Source: JARRJY01 sp050116415 (GTDB taxonomy: Bacteria; Pseudomonadota; Gammaproteobacteria; UBA6429; Thiohalophilaceae). From it: 13,845 nucleotides of DNA. Position 1 is the stretch's first letter; every line of letters starts with the position of its first letter. Shown in pieces: positions 1 through 11,461 of the stretch. The stretch covers positions 1 through 13,845 of the forward strand of contig JASFOS010000049.1 in NCBI GenBank assembly GCA_050116415.1, given 5' to 3'. The position numbers and the translations under genes were made by a program. Below the pieces are notes generated by a model. That model was not told the DNA's origin and ran no database searches. It worked only from the letters and a program-made list of their open reading frames with translations.

Positions 1-631
1 TTTCAGCCGGAATCTCGCGTTCTTCATAGGTGGCACCCATGTCCGCCTGATTCCAGTAGATCGCCTTCATCTTGACCAGGTCAACAACACCTTCAAACCC
101 TTCTTCCGCGCCGATATTCATCTGCATCGGCACCGGGTTAGCACCCAGGCGTTCTTTTATCTGCGCCACTACCCGCAGAAAATCAGCACCGGCACGGTCC
201 ATCTTGTTAACGAAGGCCATGCGCGGCACGTGGTATTTGTTAGCCTGACGCCATACGGTCTCAGACTGGGGTTCTACACCGCCTACGGCACAGAACACGG
301 CGCAAGCGCCATCCAGAACACGTAACGAACGCTCCACTTCAATGGTGAAGTCGACGTGCCCCGGCGTATCAATTATATTGATGCGGTGCTCATCAAACTG
401 CTGATCCATGCCACGCCAGAAACAGGTGGTTGCCGCAGACGTGATGGTAATACCACGCTCCTGCTCCTGCTCCATCCAGTCCATGGTGGCCGCACCGTCA
501 TGTACTTCACCAATCTTGTGTGAAATACCTGTATAAAAAAGGACGCGCTCAGTAGTCGTTGTCTTGCCGGCATCAATGTGGGCCATGATGCCGATATTCC
601 GATAACGTTCTATAGGGGTCTTGCGCGCCAC
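1..631 (-). CDS. fusA: Elongation factor G, N-terminal part (cut by window edge)
   Basis: EF-G is the ribosomal translocase GTPase, which also acts in ribosome recycling. The 210 codons present translate without interruption and begin VARKTPIERYRNIGI, collinear with E. coli FusA. Visible GTPase motifs are the P-loop AHIDAGKT (residues 17-24), the switch I end RGITI (59-63), DTPGH (88-92) and NKMD (142-145). The rest of the protein (about 490 residues by family length) lies beyond base 1. The start is a GTG at 629-631, chosen because it matches the family N-terminus and because an in-frame stop lies upstream at 653-655. A GGA lies close before it, so the Shine-Dalgarno is weak or unusually near. 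The gene follows rpsG by 24 bases, as third gene of the str operon. No frameshift is seen. Confidence 0.97.
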   Translation of the reverse strand, partial: MARKTPIERYRNIGIMAHIDAGKTTTTERVLFYTGISHKIGEVHDGAATMDWMEQEQERGITITSAATTCFWRGMDQQFDEHRINIIDTPGHVDFTIEVERSLRVLDGACAVFCAVGGVEPQSETVWRQANKYHVPRMAFVNKMDRAGADFLRVVAQIKERLGANPVPMQMNIGAEEGFEGVVDLVKMKAIYWNQADMGATYEEREIPAE

Positions 632-655
632 CTTTCCACTAATCCCAATCCGTCA

Positions 656-1123
656 TTACCAGCGGTAATGCGAGAAGGCTTTGTTTGCTTCAGCCATGCG
701 GTGCGTATCTTCACGTTTCTTCACCGCCGCACCGCGATTTTCGGAGGCATCCATAATTTCACCCGCCAGACGGGCACCCATGCCTTTTTCACCACGCTTG
801 CGCGCCGCTTCAACCAACCAGCGCATGGCCAGGGCATTGCGGCGATTTGGGCGTACTTCAACAGGAACCTGGTAGGTGGCACCACCTACACGACGGGATT
901 TAACTTCAACCATTGGACGGACGTTATCCAATGCTTTTTCCAACGCTTCAACAGCTTCAGTTTTGCTTTTCTCAGATACCGTATCCAATGCGCCGTAAAC
1001 AATACTTTCTGCCACGGATTTCTTGCCATGAAGCATGACCATATTAATAAACTTGGCAATCATTTCCGATTTAAATTTCGGATCCGGAAGGATTGCGCGT
1101 TTTGCTGCTGAACGTCTTCTCAT
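656..1123 (-). CDS. rpsG: 30S ribosomal protein S7
   Basis: S7 nucleates assembly of the 30S head by binding the 3' major domain of 16S rRNA and lines the E-site/mRNA exit region. The 155-residue product carries the S7 blocks ILPDPKF (11-17), GKKS, VEVKSRRVGG, YQVPVEVRP, RRNALAMRW and VKKRED, and ends in AFSHYRW, like the short (non-extended) S7 form. It starts MRRR, where E. coli has MPRRR. The ATG at 1121-1123 is preceded by GGGAA at good spacing. It lies 54 bases after rpsL and 24 before fusA, so co-transcription is very likely. In E. coli S7 is the translational feedback repressor of the str operon, acting in the rpsL-rpsG spacer. Whether that holds here is inference. Confidence 0.98.
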   Translation of the reverse strand: MRRRSAAKRAILPDPKFKSEMIAKFINMVMLHGKKSVAESIVYGALDTVSEKSKTEAVEALEKALDNVRPMVEVKSRRVGGATYQVPVEVRPNRRNALAMRWLVEAARKRGEKGMGARLAGEIMDASENRGAAVKKREDTHRMAEANKAFSHYRW

Positions 1124-1169
1124 CGATTTATTCCCGATGCTTTCCTGTTAAATTCAATAACTTAAACAA

Positions 1170-1190
1170 CCCTAAAATCAAGATTTAGGG
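1170..1190 (-). promoter_or_regulatory. Small hairpin spanning the rpsL stop codon (possible S7 operator element)
   Basis: A 7-bp perfect stem (CCCTAAA with TTTAGGG) and 7-base loop straddles the end of rpsL, with the TGA stop codon in the loop. It lies at the upstream end of the 54-base rpsL-rpsG spacer, where E. coli S7 binds to repress str translation. The stem is short and AT-rich and may be chance. Only its position suggests a role. Confidence 0.25.
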
Positions 1191-1552
1191 CGCTTGGCTC
1201 CGTACTTGGAACGACCTTGTTTACGATCCGCCACACCTGAAGTATCCAGTGAACCACGGACCGTGTGATAACGCACACCGGGCAAATCCTTAACACGACC
1301 GCCGCGAATGAGCACTACCGAGTGTTCTTGCAAGTTATGACCTTCACCACCGATGTAGCTGGTCACTTCATAGCCGTTAGTCAGACGAACACGTGCTACT
1401 TTACGCATTGCTGAATTCGGCTTTTTAGGGGTTGTCGTATAAACACGTGTGCACACACCGCGCTTTTGCGGGCAGGCTTCCAGCGCAGGGACATTGCTCT
1501 TTTCGAGCTTGCGCTTACGTGGTTTACGTACTAACTGATTAATCGTAGCCAT
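1178..1552 (-). CDS. rpsL: 30S ribosomal protein S12
   Basis: S12 sits at the decoding centre and controls tRNA selection accuracy. The 124-residue product is the usual length and nearly identical to the E. coli protein. It holds the loop TTTPKKPNSA (39-48) with Lys43 (Lys42 without Met) and the loop GGRVKDLPG (84-92) with Lys88. Both are the wild-type residues whose substitution commonly gives streptomycin resistance, so a sensitive allele is expected. Asp89 is the residue that RimO methylthiolates in E. coli. ATG at 1550-1552. The clearest GGAG upstream is about 14 bases away, with AGAAAG nearer, so the ribosome site is not ideal. First gene of str, transcribed from the promoter at 1634-1662. 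Confidence 0.98.
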   Translation of the reverse strand: MATINQLVRKPRKRKLEKSNVPALEACPQKRGVCTRVYTTTPKKPNSAMRKVARVRLTNGYEVTSYIGGEGHNLQEHSVVLIRGGRVKDLPGVRYHTVRGSLDTSGVADRKQGRSKYGAKRPKS

Positions 1553-1570
1553 AATTCTTTCTAACTCCAG

Positions 1571-1623
1571 AAAATAAACGACAGGCCGGTCCTCGATTCA
1601 ACTTCAAGGGACCGACCTGTCGT
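1571..1623 (-). terminator. Hairpin plus U-tract between rpoC and rpsL (terminator or attenuator)
   Basis: The arms at 1578-1592 and 1609-1623 form a 15-bp stem with a 16-base loop. In minus-strand RNA the one non-Watson-Crick position is a G-U pair; on the plus strand it is a C-A mismatch. The stem is followed at once by TTTATTTTC, the layout of an intrinsic terminator for RNA made in the rpoC direction. It would end rpoBC readthrough. It also lies downstream of the str promoter and a few bases upstream of the rpsL ribosome-binding region, so it would equally act as an attenuator within the rpsL leader. Termination efficiency cannot be judged by eye. Confidence 0.8.
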
Positions 1624-1633
1624 AAGGCGCGAG

Positions 1634-1662
1634 ATTTTATGAATATGAGGCCGTTGTGTCAA
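1634..1662 (-). promoter_or_regulatory. Sigma-70 promoter for the str operon (rpsL-rpsG-fusA)
   Basis: Reading the minus strand, a perfect -35 box TTGACA (1657-1662) is followed by a 17-base spacer and a -10 box TAAAAT (1634-1639). The next bases, CTCGCGCC, form a GC-rich discriminator of the kind linked to ppGpp/DksA stringent control at stable-RNA and ribosomal protein promoters. The expected start is near base 1627, which gives a leader of about 75 bases before the rpsL ATG and puts the hairpin at 1578-1623 at its very 5' end. No TSS data are available, but the match to consensus is close to complete. Confidence 0.82.
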
Positions 1663-1698
1663 CAGCTTCCCGCGATCTAATTACAGTTTTTTAGCAAG

Positions 1699-5916
<4,218 letters not shown>

Positions 5917-5924
5917 GTCGCTAC

Positions 5925-5987
5925 TCCTAACAAAGAGTTCCTAGTTGCTATTTCCCAGGTTAATGCCTGGTCTCTAGTTCCTAACAA
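5925..5987 (-). repeat. Short direct repeats in the rpoB-rpoC spacer
   Basis: The 9-mer TTGTTAGGA (minus strand) occurs twice in this 71-base spacer, at 5979-5987 right after the rpoB stop and at 5925-5933, where it supplies the rpoC Shine-Dalgarno. A related AGTTCCTA block (plus strand) recurs at 5936-5943 and 5976-5983, 40 bases apart. Between them lies a weak 5-bp inverted repeat (CCAGG/CCTGG). This may be a small local duplication or drift, and no function is evident. Confidence 0.5.
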
Positions 5988-8900
5988 TTAGTCCTGTTGC
6001 TCAAGTTCGATGTCGATACCCAGTGAGCGGATTTCCTTCAGCAATACGTTGAAGGATTCAGGCATACCGGCTTCCATGTAATGGTTGCCGTCAACGATAT
6101 TCTTGTACATCTTGGTACGACCGTTCACATCGTCCGACTTGACGGTAAGCATTTCCTGCAGGGTATAGGCTGCACCGTAGGCTTCCAGTGCCCACACTTC
6201 CATCTCACCGAAGCGTTGACCACCGAACTGGGCCTTACCACCCAGCGGCTGCTGGGTAACCAGGCTGTACGGCCCGGTAGAACGGGCATGCATCTTGTCA
6301 TCCACCAGGTGGTTGAGTTTCAGCATGTACATGTAGCCCACGGTGACCGGACGTTCGAATTTCTCACCGGTACGACCATCAATCAGGACAGCCTGACCAC
6401 TGGTTGGCAGGTCAGCCAGCTCAAGCAACTGCTTCACATCCGGCTCTTCGATACCGTCGAATACCGGTGTCGCCATGGGCACGCCTTTACGCAGGTTCAT
6501 CGCCAGTTCCATGATTTCCTCATCACTGAAGGATTTCAGGTCGACACTGCGACCACCGGTCTTGTTATAGACCTCTTCGAGGAACTTGCGGATCTCGGCA
6601 ATCTTCTGCTGCTGGCGAATCATGGCATTGATTTTCTTGCCCAGGCCACGCGCCGCCCAACCCAGGTGGGTTTCCAGTACCTGCCCCACGTTCATACGTG
6701 AAGGTACACCCAGCGGGTTCAGCACCACGTCAACCGGCTCACCATCTTCGGTGTGCGGCATATCTTCTACCGGCACGATCATGGAGATAACACCCTTGTT
6801 ACCGTGACGGCCGGCCATCTTGTCACCCGGCTGAATACGACGTTTAACCGCCAGGTGAACCTTGACCATCTTCAGCACGCCAGGCGCCAGGTCATCACCG
6901 GAAGTCAGCTTGCGTTTTTTCTCTTCGAATTTTTCATCAAAGTCTTTACGCAGTTGCTTGATTTGCTCGGCAATGGTTTCCAGCTGGGTATTGGCTTCTT
7001 CGTTCTTCAGCGCAATTTCAAACCATTTTTCGCGTGGCAGTTCGTCCAGGTAGGCCTTGGTGATCTTGCTGCCCGCTTTCAGGCCAGCCGGACCATTTTC
7101 GGCCACTTTACCGGTTAACATGGTTTCAACACGGCTGTAGGCATCGTCTTCCATGATTCGGCGCTGGTCATTGAAGTCTTTCTTGATGCGATCCATTTCA
7201 GATTCTTCAATGGACATCGCCCGCGAGTCTTTTTCCAGGCCATCACGGGTGAAGACCTGCACATCGATAACCGTACCGGTCATACCTGAAGGCACACGCA
7301 GCGAGGTATCTTTAACATCCGAGGCTTTTTCACCGAAGATGGCACGCAGCAGTTTTTCTTCCGGGGTTAACTGGGTTTCACCTTTTGGTGTCACTTTACC
7401 CACCAGGATGTCGCCCGGTTTCACTTCGGCACCAATGTAGACGATACCGGCTTCATCCAGCTTGGCCAGGTTAGACTCACCCACGTTGGGAATATCACCA
7501 GTGATTTCTTCAGAACCGAGCTTGGTATCACGTGCCACACAGGTCAGTTCTTCAATGTGAACCGTGGTGTAACGGTCTTCCTGAACCACACGTTCGGAAA
7601 TCAGGATGGAATCCTCGAAGTTGTAACCGTTCCACGGCATGAACGCGACCAGCATGTTCTGCCCCAGCGCCAGTTCACCCATGTCGGTGGAAGGACCATC
7701 GGCCATAACGTCACCACGGGCAATCATGTCACCGGGCTTGACCAGTGGACGCTGGTTAATACAGGTGTTCTGGTTGGAACGGGTGTACTTGGTCAGGTTG
7801 TAGATATCCACGCCGGGTTCACCCGGTACCGTTTCATCATCGTTGACACGCACCACGATACGCGCCGCATCAACCGAATCAACTTTACCACCACGCTTAG
7901 CGACCACGGTGACACCCGAGTCAACTGCTACGGTACGTTCAATACCGGTACCCACCAGCGGTTTATCGGCACGCAGTGTCGGTACCGCCTGGCGTTGCAT
8001 GTTCGATCCCATCAAGGCACGGTTCGCGTCATCGTGTTCCAGGAACGGAATCAGCGCCGCGGCAACCGATACGATCTGCTTGGGCGAAACGTCCATAAAC
8101 TGGATCTGATCAGCGGTGGCCATGGTGAATTCATTCAAGTGACGGCAAGGCACCAGTTCATCGATCAGTTTGCCCTTGCTGTCCAGCGTCGCATTGGCCT
8201 GGGCGATCAGGTACTCGCTTTCATCGATGGCCGACAGGTATTCAATTTCGTCGGTTACTTTGCCATTGACCACTTTACGGTATGGGGTTTCCAGGAAACC
8301 GTAACTGTTGGTACGCGCATAAACCGCCAACGAGTTGATCAGACCGATGTTAGGGCCTTCGGGTGTCTCGATAGGACATACACGGCCGTAGTGAGTCGGA
8401 TGTACGTCGCGCACTTCGAAGCCGGCACGTTCACGCGTCAGGCCACCCGGACCCAGTGCCGATATACGGCGCTTGTGCGTCACTTCGGACAACGGGTTAT
8501 TTTGATCCATGAACTGCGACAACTGGCTGGAACCAAAGAATTCCTTGATGGCAGCTGATACCGGCTTGGCATTGATCATTTCCTGGGGCATCAGGTTGTC
8601 GCTTTCTGCCAGTGATAAACGTTCCTTAACCGCACGTTCAACACGTACCAGGCCGACACGGAACTGGTTCTCGGCCATTTCACCGACTGAACGAATACGA
8701 CGGTTACCCAGGTGATCGATATCATCCACGTTACCTTTACCGTTACGAATATCCAGCAAGGTCTGAATGACCGCGATAATGTCATCGTTGGATAAGGTAC
8801 CTTCACCTTCGGTCTCTTTACGACCGACACGGCGGTTGAATTTCATACGACCTACGGATGACAGGTCATAGCGTTCATCGGTGAAGAACAGGTTTTTGAA

Positions 8901-10064
8901 CAGGTTTTCAGCCGCTTCCTTGGTAGGCGGCTCACCCGGACGCATCATGCGATAGATTTCCACCTGGGCTTCAAGCTGTGTGGTGGTGGTATCAATCGAC
9001 AAGGTGTTTGAAATATACGGGCCATGATCCAGGTCATTGGTAAAAATGGTCTGGAAATCGGTAATACCAGCTTCCTTGAACAATTCAAGGCGATCCGGGG
9101 TGATTTCATCATTGGCACTGGCAATGACTTCGCCAGTTTCTTTATTAATGATGTCATGGGAAAGGATTTTTTCCAGCAGGTAATCTTCTGGTACTTCCAG
9201 ACGGTCCATACCGGCTTTTTCCATTTCACGAATATGACGCGCGGTAATGCGACGCCCTTCTTCCACCAGGACTTTTTTCTTCAGCATGATGTCAAACGTC
9301 GCCGTTTCACCACGCAGACGTTCCGGGATCAGTTCCAGCTCGAAACCGTTTTTCGTGATATGGAAGTTGTTCTTTTCAAAGAACATATCGAGCATTTGCT
9401 CGTTGTTATACCCCAGGGCGCGTAACAGGATCGTCACCGGTAATTTGCGGCGACGGTCAATACGGGTAAACAGGGAATCCTTGGGATCAAATTCGAAATC
9501 TAACCAGGAACCACGGTAAGGAATCACGCGCGCATTGAACAACAGTTTACCTGATGAATGCGTCTTGCCTTTATCATGGTCGAAGAATACACCTGGTGAG
9601 CGATGTAACTGGGAAACGATAACGCGTTCTGTACCGTTAATAACAAAGGTACCGTTATCGGTCATGAGCGGAATTTCACCCATGTAGACTTCCTGCTCGC
9701 GGATGTCTTTAACTTTTTCGACTTTGGAGTCTTTATCGTAAATGATAAGACGAACTTTGACGCGTAACGGCGCAGAATAGGTTACACCACGTTGCTGACA
9801 TTCCTTAACATCAAACGCCGGGGTGCCCAGTCGATAGCTGACGTATTCAAGAGCCGCATTGCCAGAATAACTGACGATGGGGAATACTGATTTGAATGCC
9901 GCGTTCAGCCCTTTGTCTTCATAGTCCTCTTCCCTGGTATCAGCCTGCAGAAATTCACGGTAGGAATCAATCTGCATTGCCAGAAGATAAGGCACTTCCA
10001 AAACGCTGGCACGACGACCAAAATATTTACGAATCCGTTTCTTTTCAGTGAATGAGTAAGCCAT
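5988..10064 (-). CDS. rpoB: DNA-directed RNA polymerase subunit beta
   Basis: Beta forms the other half of the RNA polymerase cleft and the rifampicin pocket. The 1358-residue product (E. coli 1342) begins MAYSFTEKKRIRKYFG. The rifampicin region SSQLSQFMDQNNPLSE through THKRRISALGP is identical to E. coli at the main resistance positions. Here these are Gln517, Asp520, His530, Arg533 and Ser535 (E. coli 513, 516, 526, 529, 531), so no common resistance substitution is present. The catalytic-region motif RRIQPGDKMAGRHGNKG and the conserved C-terminal block GGKAQFGGQRFGEMEVWALEA are present. ATG at 10062-10064, preceded only by a weak GGTG, which may make translation depend on the leader structure. 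Small length differences from E. coli occur near residue 45 and around residues 1000-1040. Confidence 0.99.
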   Translation of the reverse strand: MAYSFTEKKRIRKYFGRRASVLEVPYLLAMQIDSYREFLQADTREEDYEDKGLNAAFKSVFPIVSYSGNAALEYVSYRLGTPAFDVKECQQRGVTYSAPLRVKVRLIIYDKDSKVEKVKDIREQEVYMGEIPLMTDNGTFVINGTERVIVSQLHRSPGVFFDHDKGKTHSSGKLLFNARVIPYRGSWLDFEFDPKDSLFTRIDRRRKLPVTILLRALGYNNEQMLDMFFEKNNFHITKNGFELELIPERLRGETATFDIMLKKKVLVEEGRRITARHIREMEKAGMDRLEVPEDYLLEKILSHDIINKETGEVIASANDEITPDRLELFKEAGITDFQTIFTNDLDHGPYISNTLSIDTTTTQLEAQVEIYRMMRPGEPPTKEAAENLFKNLFFTDERYDLSSVGRMKFNRRVGRKETEGEGTLSNDDIIAVIQTLLDIRNGKGNVDDIDHLGNRRIRSVGEMAENQFRVGLVRVERAVKERLSLAESDNLMPQEMINAKPVSAAIKEFFGSSQLSQFMDQNNPLSEVTHKRRISALGPGGLTRERAGFEVRDVHPTHYGRVCPIETPEGPNIGLINSLAVYARTNSYGFLETPYRKVVNGKVTDEIEYLSAIDESEYLIAQANATLDSKGKLIDELVPCRHLNEFTMATADQIQFMDVSPKQIVSVAAALIPFLEHDDANRALMGSNMQRQAVPTLRADKPLVGTGIERTVAVDSGVTVVAKRGGKVDSVDAARIVVRVNDDETVPGEPGVDIYNLTKYTRSNQNTCINQRPLVKPGDMIARGDVMADGPSTDMGELALGQNMLVAFMPWNGYNFEDSILISERVVQEDRYTTVHIEELTCVARDTKLGSEEITGDIPNVGESNLAKLDEAGIVYIGAEVKPGDILVGKVTPKGETQLTPEEKLLRAIFGEKASDVKDTSLRVPSGMTGTVIDVQVFTRDGLEKDSRAMSIEESEMDRIKKDFNDQRRIMEDDAYSRVETMLTGKVAENGPAGLKAGSKITKAYLDELPREKWFEIALKNEEANTQLETIAEQIKQLRKDFDEKFEEKKRKLTSGDDLAPGVLKMVKVHLAVKRRIQPGDKMAGRHGNKGVISMIVPVEDMPHTEDGEPVDVVLNPLGVPSRMNVGQVLETHLGWAARGLGKKINAMIRQQQKIAEIRKFLEEVYNKTGGRSVDLKSFSDEEIMELAMNLRKGVPMATPVFDGIEEPDVKQLLELADLPTSGQAVLIDGRTGEKFERPVTVGYMYMLKLNHLVDDKMHARSTGPYSLVTQQPLGGKAQFGGQRFGEMEVWALEAYGAAYTLQEMLTVKSDDVNGRTKMYKNIVDGNHYMEAGMPESFNVLLKEIRSLGIDIELEQQD

Positions 10065-10109
10065 TTCACACCACGCTCGATAGCAGTTAATCGAATTATT
10101 CAGTCCCTT

Positions 10110-10142
10110 GTTCGTTATGAATTTACCTTTTTCACAACGAAC
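10110..10142 (-). promoter_or_regulatory. rpoB leader hairpin 3 (12 bp)
   Basis: The arms at 10110-10121 and 10131-10142 form a 12-bp stem with a 9-base loop in minus-strand RNA. The single plus-strand A-C mismatch becomes a G-U pair. It starts one base after hairpin 2, so the two could stack coaxially. It ends about 45 bases before the rpoB ATG. No U-tract follows, so an RNA-processing or translational role is likelier than termination. Confidence 0.6.
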
Positions 10143-10143
10143 G

Positions 10144-10185
10144 CACAGCAGGCCAGCGGTCTATTCTGACCGCCAGCCCGCTGTG
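10144..10185 (-). promoter_or_regulatory. rplL-rpoB long hairpin (candidate RNase III site or attenuator)
   Basis: The arms at 10144-10161 and 10168-10185 pair along all 18 positions with a 6-base loop in minus-strand RNA: 15 Watson-Crick and 3 G-U pairs. On the plus strand those three are A-C mismatches. No U-run follows, so it is not a classical intrinsic terminator. In E. coli the rplL-rpoB spacer has a partial terminator and an RNase III cleavage site that set the ratio of ribosomal protein to polymerase mRNA. The same position and a long double-stranded stem suggest an equivalent here, by inference. Confidence 0.7.
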
Positions 10186-10204
10186 GGAACATTCTTTGTC
10201 GTAG

Positions 10205-10231
10205 CAGGAACAGGCACAAGACCTGTTCCTG
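10205..10231 (-). promoter_or_regulatory. rplL-rpoB proximal hairpin (10 bp perfect)
   Basis: CAGGAACAGG (10205-10214) pairs perfectly with CCTGTTCCTG (10222-10231) across a 7-base loop. It is the first structure transcribed after rplL, 20 bases past the stop codon. The following bases are not U-rich, so efficient intrinsic termination is unlikely. It may protect the 3' end of rplJL mRNA or cause pausing or partial attenuation. Confidence 0.6.
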
Positions 10232-10251
10232 TCACAATACCAGTAAGCAAA

Positions 10252-10629
10252 TTACTTAAGCTCGACAGATGCGCCAGCTTCTTCCAGTTGCTTCTTGATA
10301 TCTTCAGCTTCGTCTTTAGAAGCGCCTTCCTTAATAGCAGAAGGAGCACCTTCTACCATGTCTTTCGCTTCTTTCAGACCCAGGCCTGTGATGCCTCGAA
10401 CTGCCTTGATGACGGCAACCTTGTTATCACCAAAACTGGTCATAACAACGTCGAACTCGTCTTTCTCAGCAGCCGCAGCTTCACCACCGGCGGCGGCAGC
10501 TGGCGCTGCAGCTACTGCTGCAGCGGCAGTTACGCCGAATTTTTCTTCCATAGCTTCAATCAGCTCAACAACTTCCATAACGGACATGTTGCTGATTGAT
10601 TCCAGGATATCGTCTTTAGATACAGCCAT
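10252..10629 (-). CDS. rplL: 50S ribosomal protein L7/L12
   Basis: L7/L12 is the multi-copy ribosomal stalk protein that recruits and stimulates the translational GTPases. The 125-residue product has the expected three parts: an N-terminal dimerisation and L10-binding domain (about 1-33), an Ala/Gly-rich flexible hinge (about 34-55), and a globular C-terminal domain (about 57-125) with the conserved KVAVIKAVRGITGLGLKEAKDMVE segment. The ATG at 10627-10629 is preceded by a strong AGGAGA at ideal spacing, fitting a protein made at several copies per ribosome. It follows rplJ by 27 bases and is probably translationally coupled to it. Confidence 0.98.
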   Translation of the reverse strand: MAVSKDDILESISNMSVMEVVELIEAMEEKFGVTAAAAVAAAPAAAAGGEAAAAEKDEFDVVMTSFGDNKVAVIKAVRGITGLGLKEAKDMVEGAPSAIKEGASKDEAEDIKKQLEEAGASVELK

Positions 10630-10656
10630 TGTAAGTCTCCTAAAATTAGTTCTCGA

Positions 10657-11181
10657 TTACGCCGCTTTTGCGTCTTTAACCGCTGCAACAGTACGGACCA
10701 GCTTGCCAGGTACTTCATTAAGCGTACGCGCAAGCTTGGTAACAGGCGCCTGCATGACCGACATAAGCATACTGATAGCTTGATCTTTGGTCGGCAGGCT
10801 GGCCAGGCGATCCAGTTCGGATGCGGCCAGTAACTGTCCACTGACGGACAGCGCCTTCACAACGAGTTTGTCATTTTCCTTGGAATAGTCTTTCAGCACG
10901 CGGGCTGCACAACCTGGATCTTCTTGCGAGAAGGCCAGGATCATGGGGCCGACCAATGTTTCCGACAAACATTCATAGTCCGTACCTTCGATAGCACGCC
11001 TGGCCAGGGAATTTTTAACAACACGAAGATAAACACCACCTGCACGCGCCTTGGCACGCAGGTCATTCATGTCATTGGATTCCAGGCCAGCATATTCTGC
11101 AACAACCGCAGAATGTGCCTCTTTGGCAACGACGGCGACTTCAGCGACGATGGCTTGTTTTTCAGCTAAACTTAATGCCAC
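10657..11181 (-). CDS. rplJ: 50S ribosomal protein L10
   Basis: L10 is the base of the ribosomal stalk. It binds 23S rRNA beside L11 and carries L7/L12 dimers on its C-terminal helix. The product is 174 residues (E. coli 165) and includes the typical segment GVYLRVVKNSLARRAIEGT (about 49-67). The C-terminal part is a long helical region, ending Ala- and Lys-rich. The start is GTG at 11179-11181, chosen because MALSLAEKQ matches the family N-terminus and a good AGAGGTGA site lies just upstream. In E. coli the L10-L7/L12 complex represses translation of its own mRNA by binding the leader. The structured 280-base leader here fits that model. Confidence 0.97.
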   Translation of the reverse strand: MALSLAEKQAIVAEVAVVAKEAHSAVVAEYAGLESNDMNDLRAKARAGGVYLRVVKNSLARRAIEGTDYECLSETLVGPMILAFSQEDPGCAARVLKDYSKENDKLVVKALSVSGQLLAASELDRLASLPTKDQAISMLMSVMQAPVTKLARTLNEVPGKLVRTVAAVKDAKAA

Positions 11182-11461
11182 TTGAACTCACCTCTATATT
11201 TAAACAGTGACTATTCTTGGAATTTCAGAACAGTTTCTGTCGTTGGACCACACGAGACAAACTTCATCTCGCACATTTTTCAGTGACCCTGCAGAAAATT
11301 CTGTACGGGTTCACCATCTGCGCAGGCCCCCGCCCGGTTAGAAACTCTGAAGTTTCTAACCGGGTTAGATTTATTCCTTTCCAACTTGCGTCGGTCCGGT
11401 ACCTACGGTCTTTGATGGACGCTGCATTAACAATGCAGCGACCCCAAAGTTCTTTACGCGA
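11182..11461 (-). promoter_or_regulatory. rplJ: Structured rplJ leader (candidate L10 autoregulatory region)
   Basis: This 280-base gap between rplA and rplJ has no credible ORF but several stems in minus-strand RNA. A 9-bp perfect hairpin with a 3-base loop lies at 11420-11440, just after the rplA stop. A 14-bp perfect hairpin with a 4-base loop lies at 11333-11364. A composite arm at 11283-11314 has a bulged A, a 3-bp and a 5-bp helix and an internal loop. A short 5-6 bp stem (GCGAGA with TCTCGT) follows. Length, position and layout fit the L10 leader by which L10-L7/L12 represses rplJL in E. coli. Assignment of the binding site is inference. I saw no convincing promoter. Confidence 0.55.
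11333..11364 (-). promoter_or_regulatory. 14-bp perfect hairpin in the rplJ leader
   Basis: CCCGGTTAGAAACT and AGTTTCTAACCGGG pair without a mismatch around a 4-base loop. On the minus strand it is followed by GC-rich sequence rather than U residues, so it is not an intrinsic terminator. It could be a stable arm of the L10 leader or an RNase III processing point between rplKA and rplJL. Confidence 0.65.

Noticed and set aside
373..576. Minus-strand 67-residue frame inside fusA, suggesting a frameshifted fusA
   Set aside because: Direct translation from the GTG at 631 to base 1 gives an unbroken EF-G sequence. The short frame is out of phase with it.
5949..5974. 5-bp inverted repeat CCAGG/CCTGG as a possible rpoB terminator
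   Set aside because: The stem is too short and is not followed by a U-tract, and rpoB and rpoC are expected on one transcript.
8460..8540. Possible rifampicin-resistance substitutions in rpoB, or streptomycin-resistance changes in rpsL
   Set aside because: The main resistance positions (Gln517, Asp520, His530, Arg533, Ser535 in RpoB; Lys43 and Lys88 in S12) are all wild type.
7557..8558. 333-residue open frame on the plus strand inside rpoB
   Set aside because: It lies wholly antisense to a highly conserved part of rpoB, has no recognisable motif, and its composition follows the codon pattern of rpoB. It is a shadow frame.
10485..10535. Alanine-codon-rich, low-complexity stretch that looks like a repeat
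   Set aside because: It encodes the flexible Ala-rich hinge normal for L7/L12.
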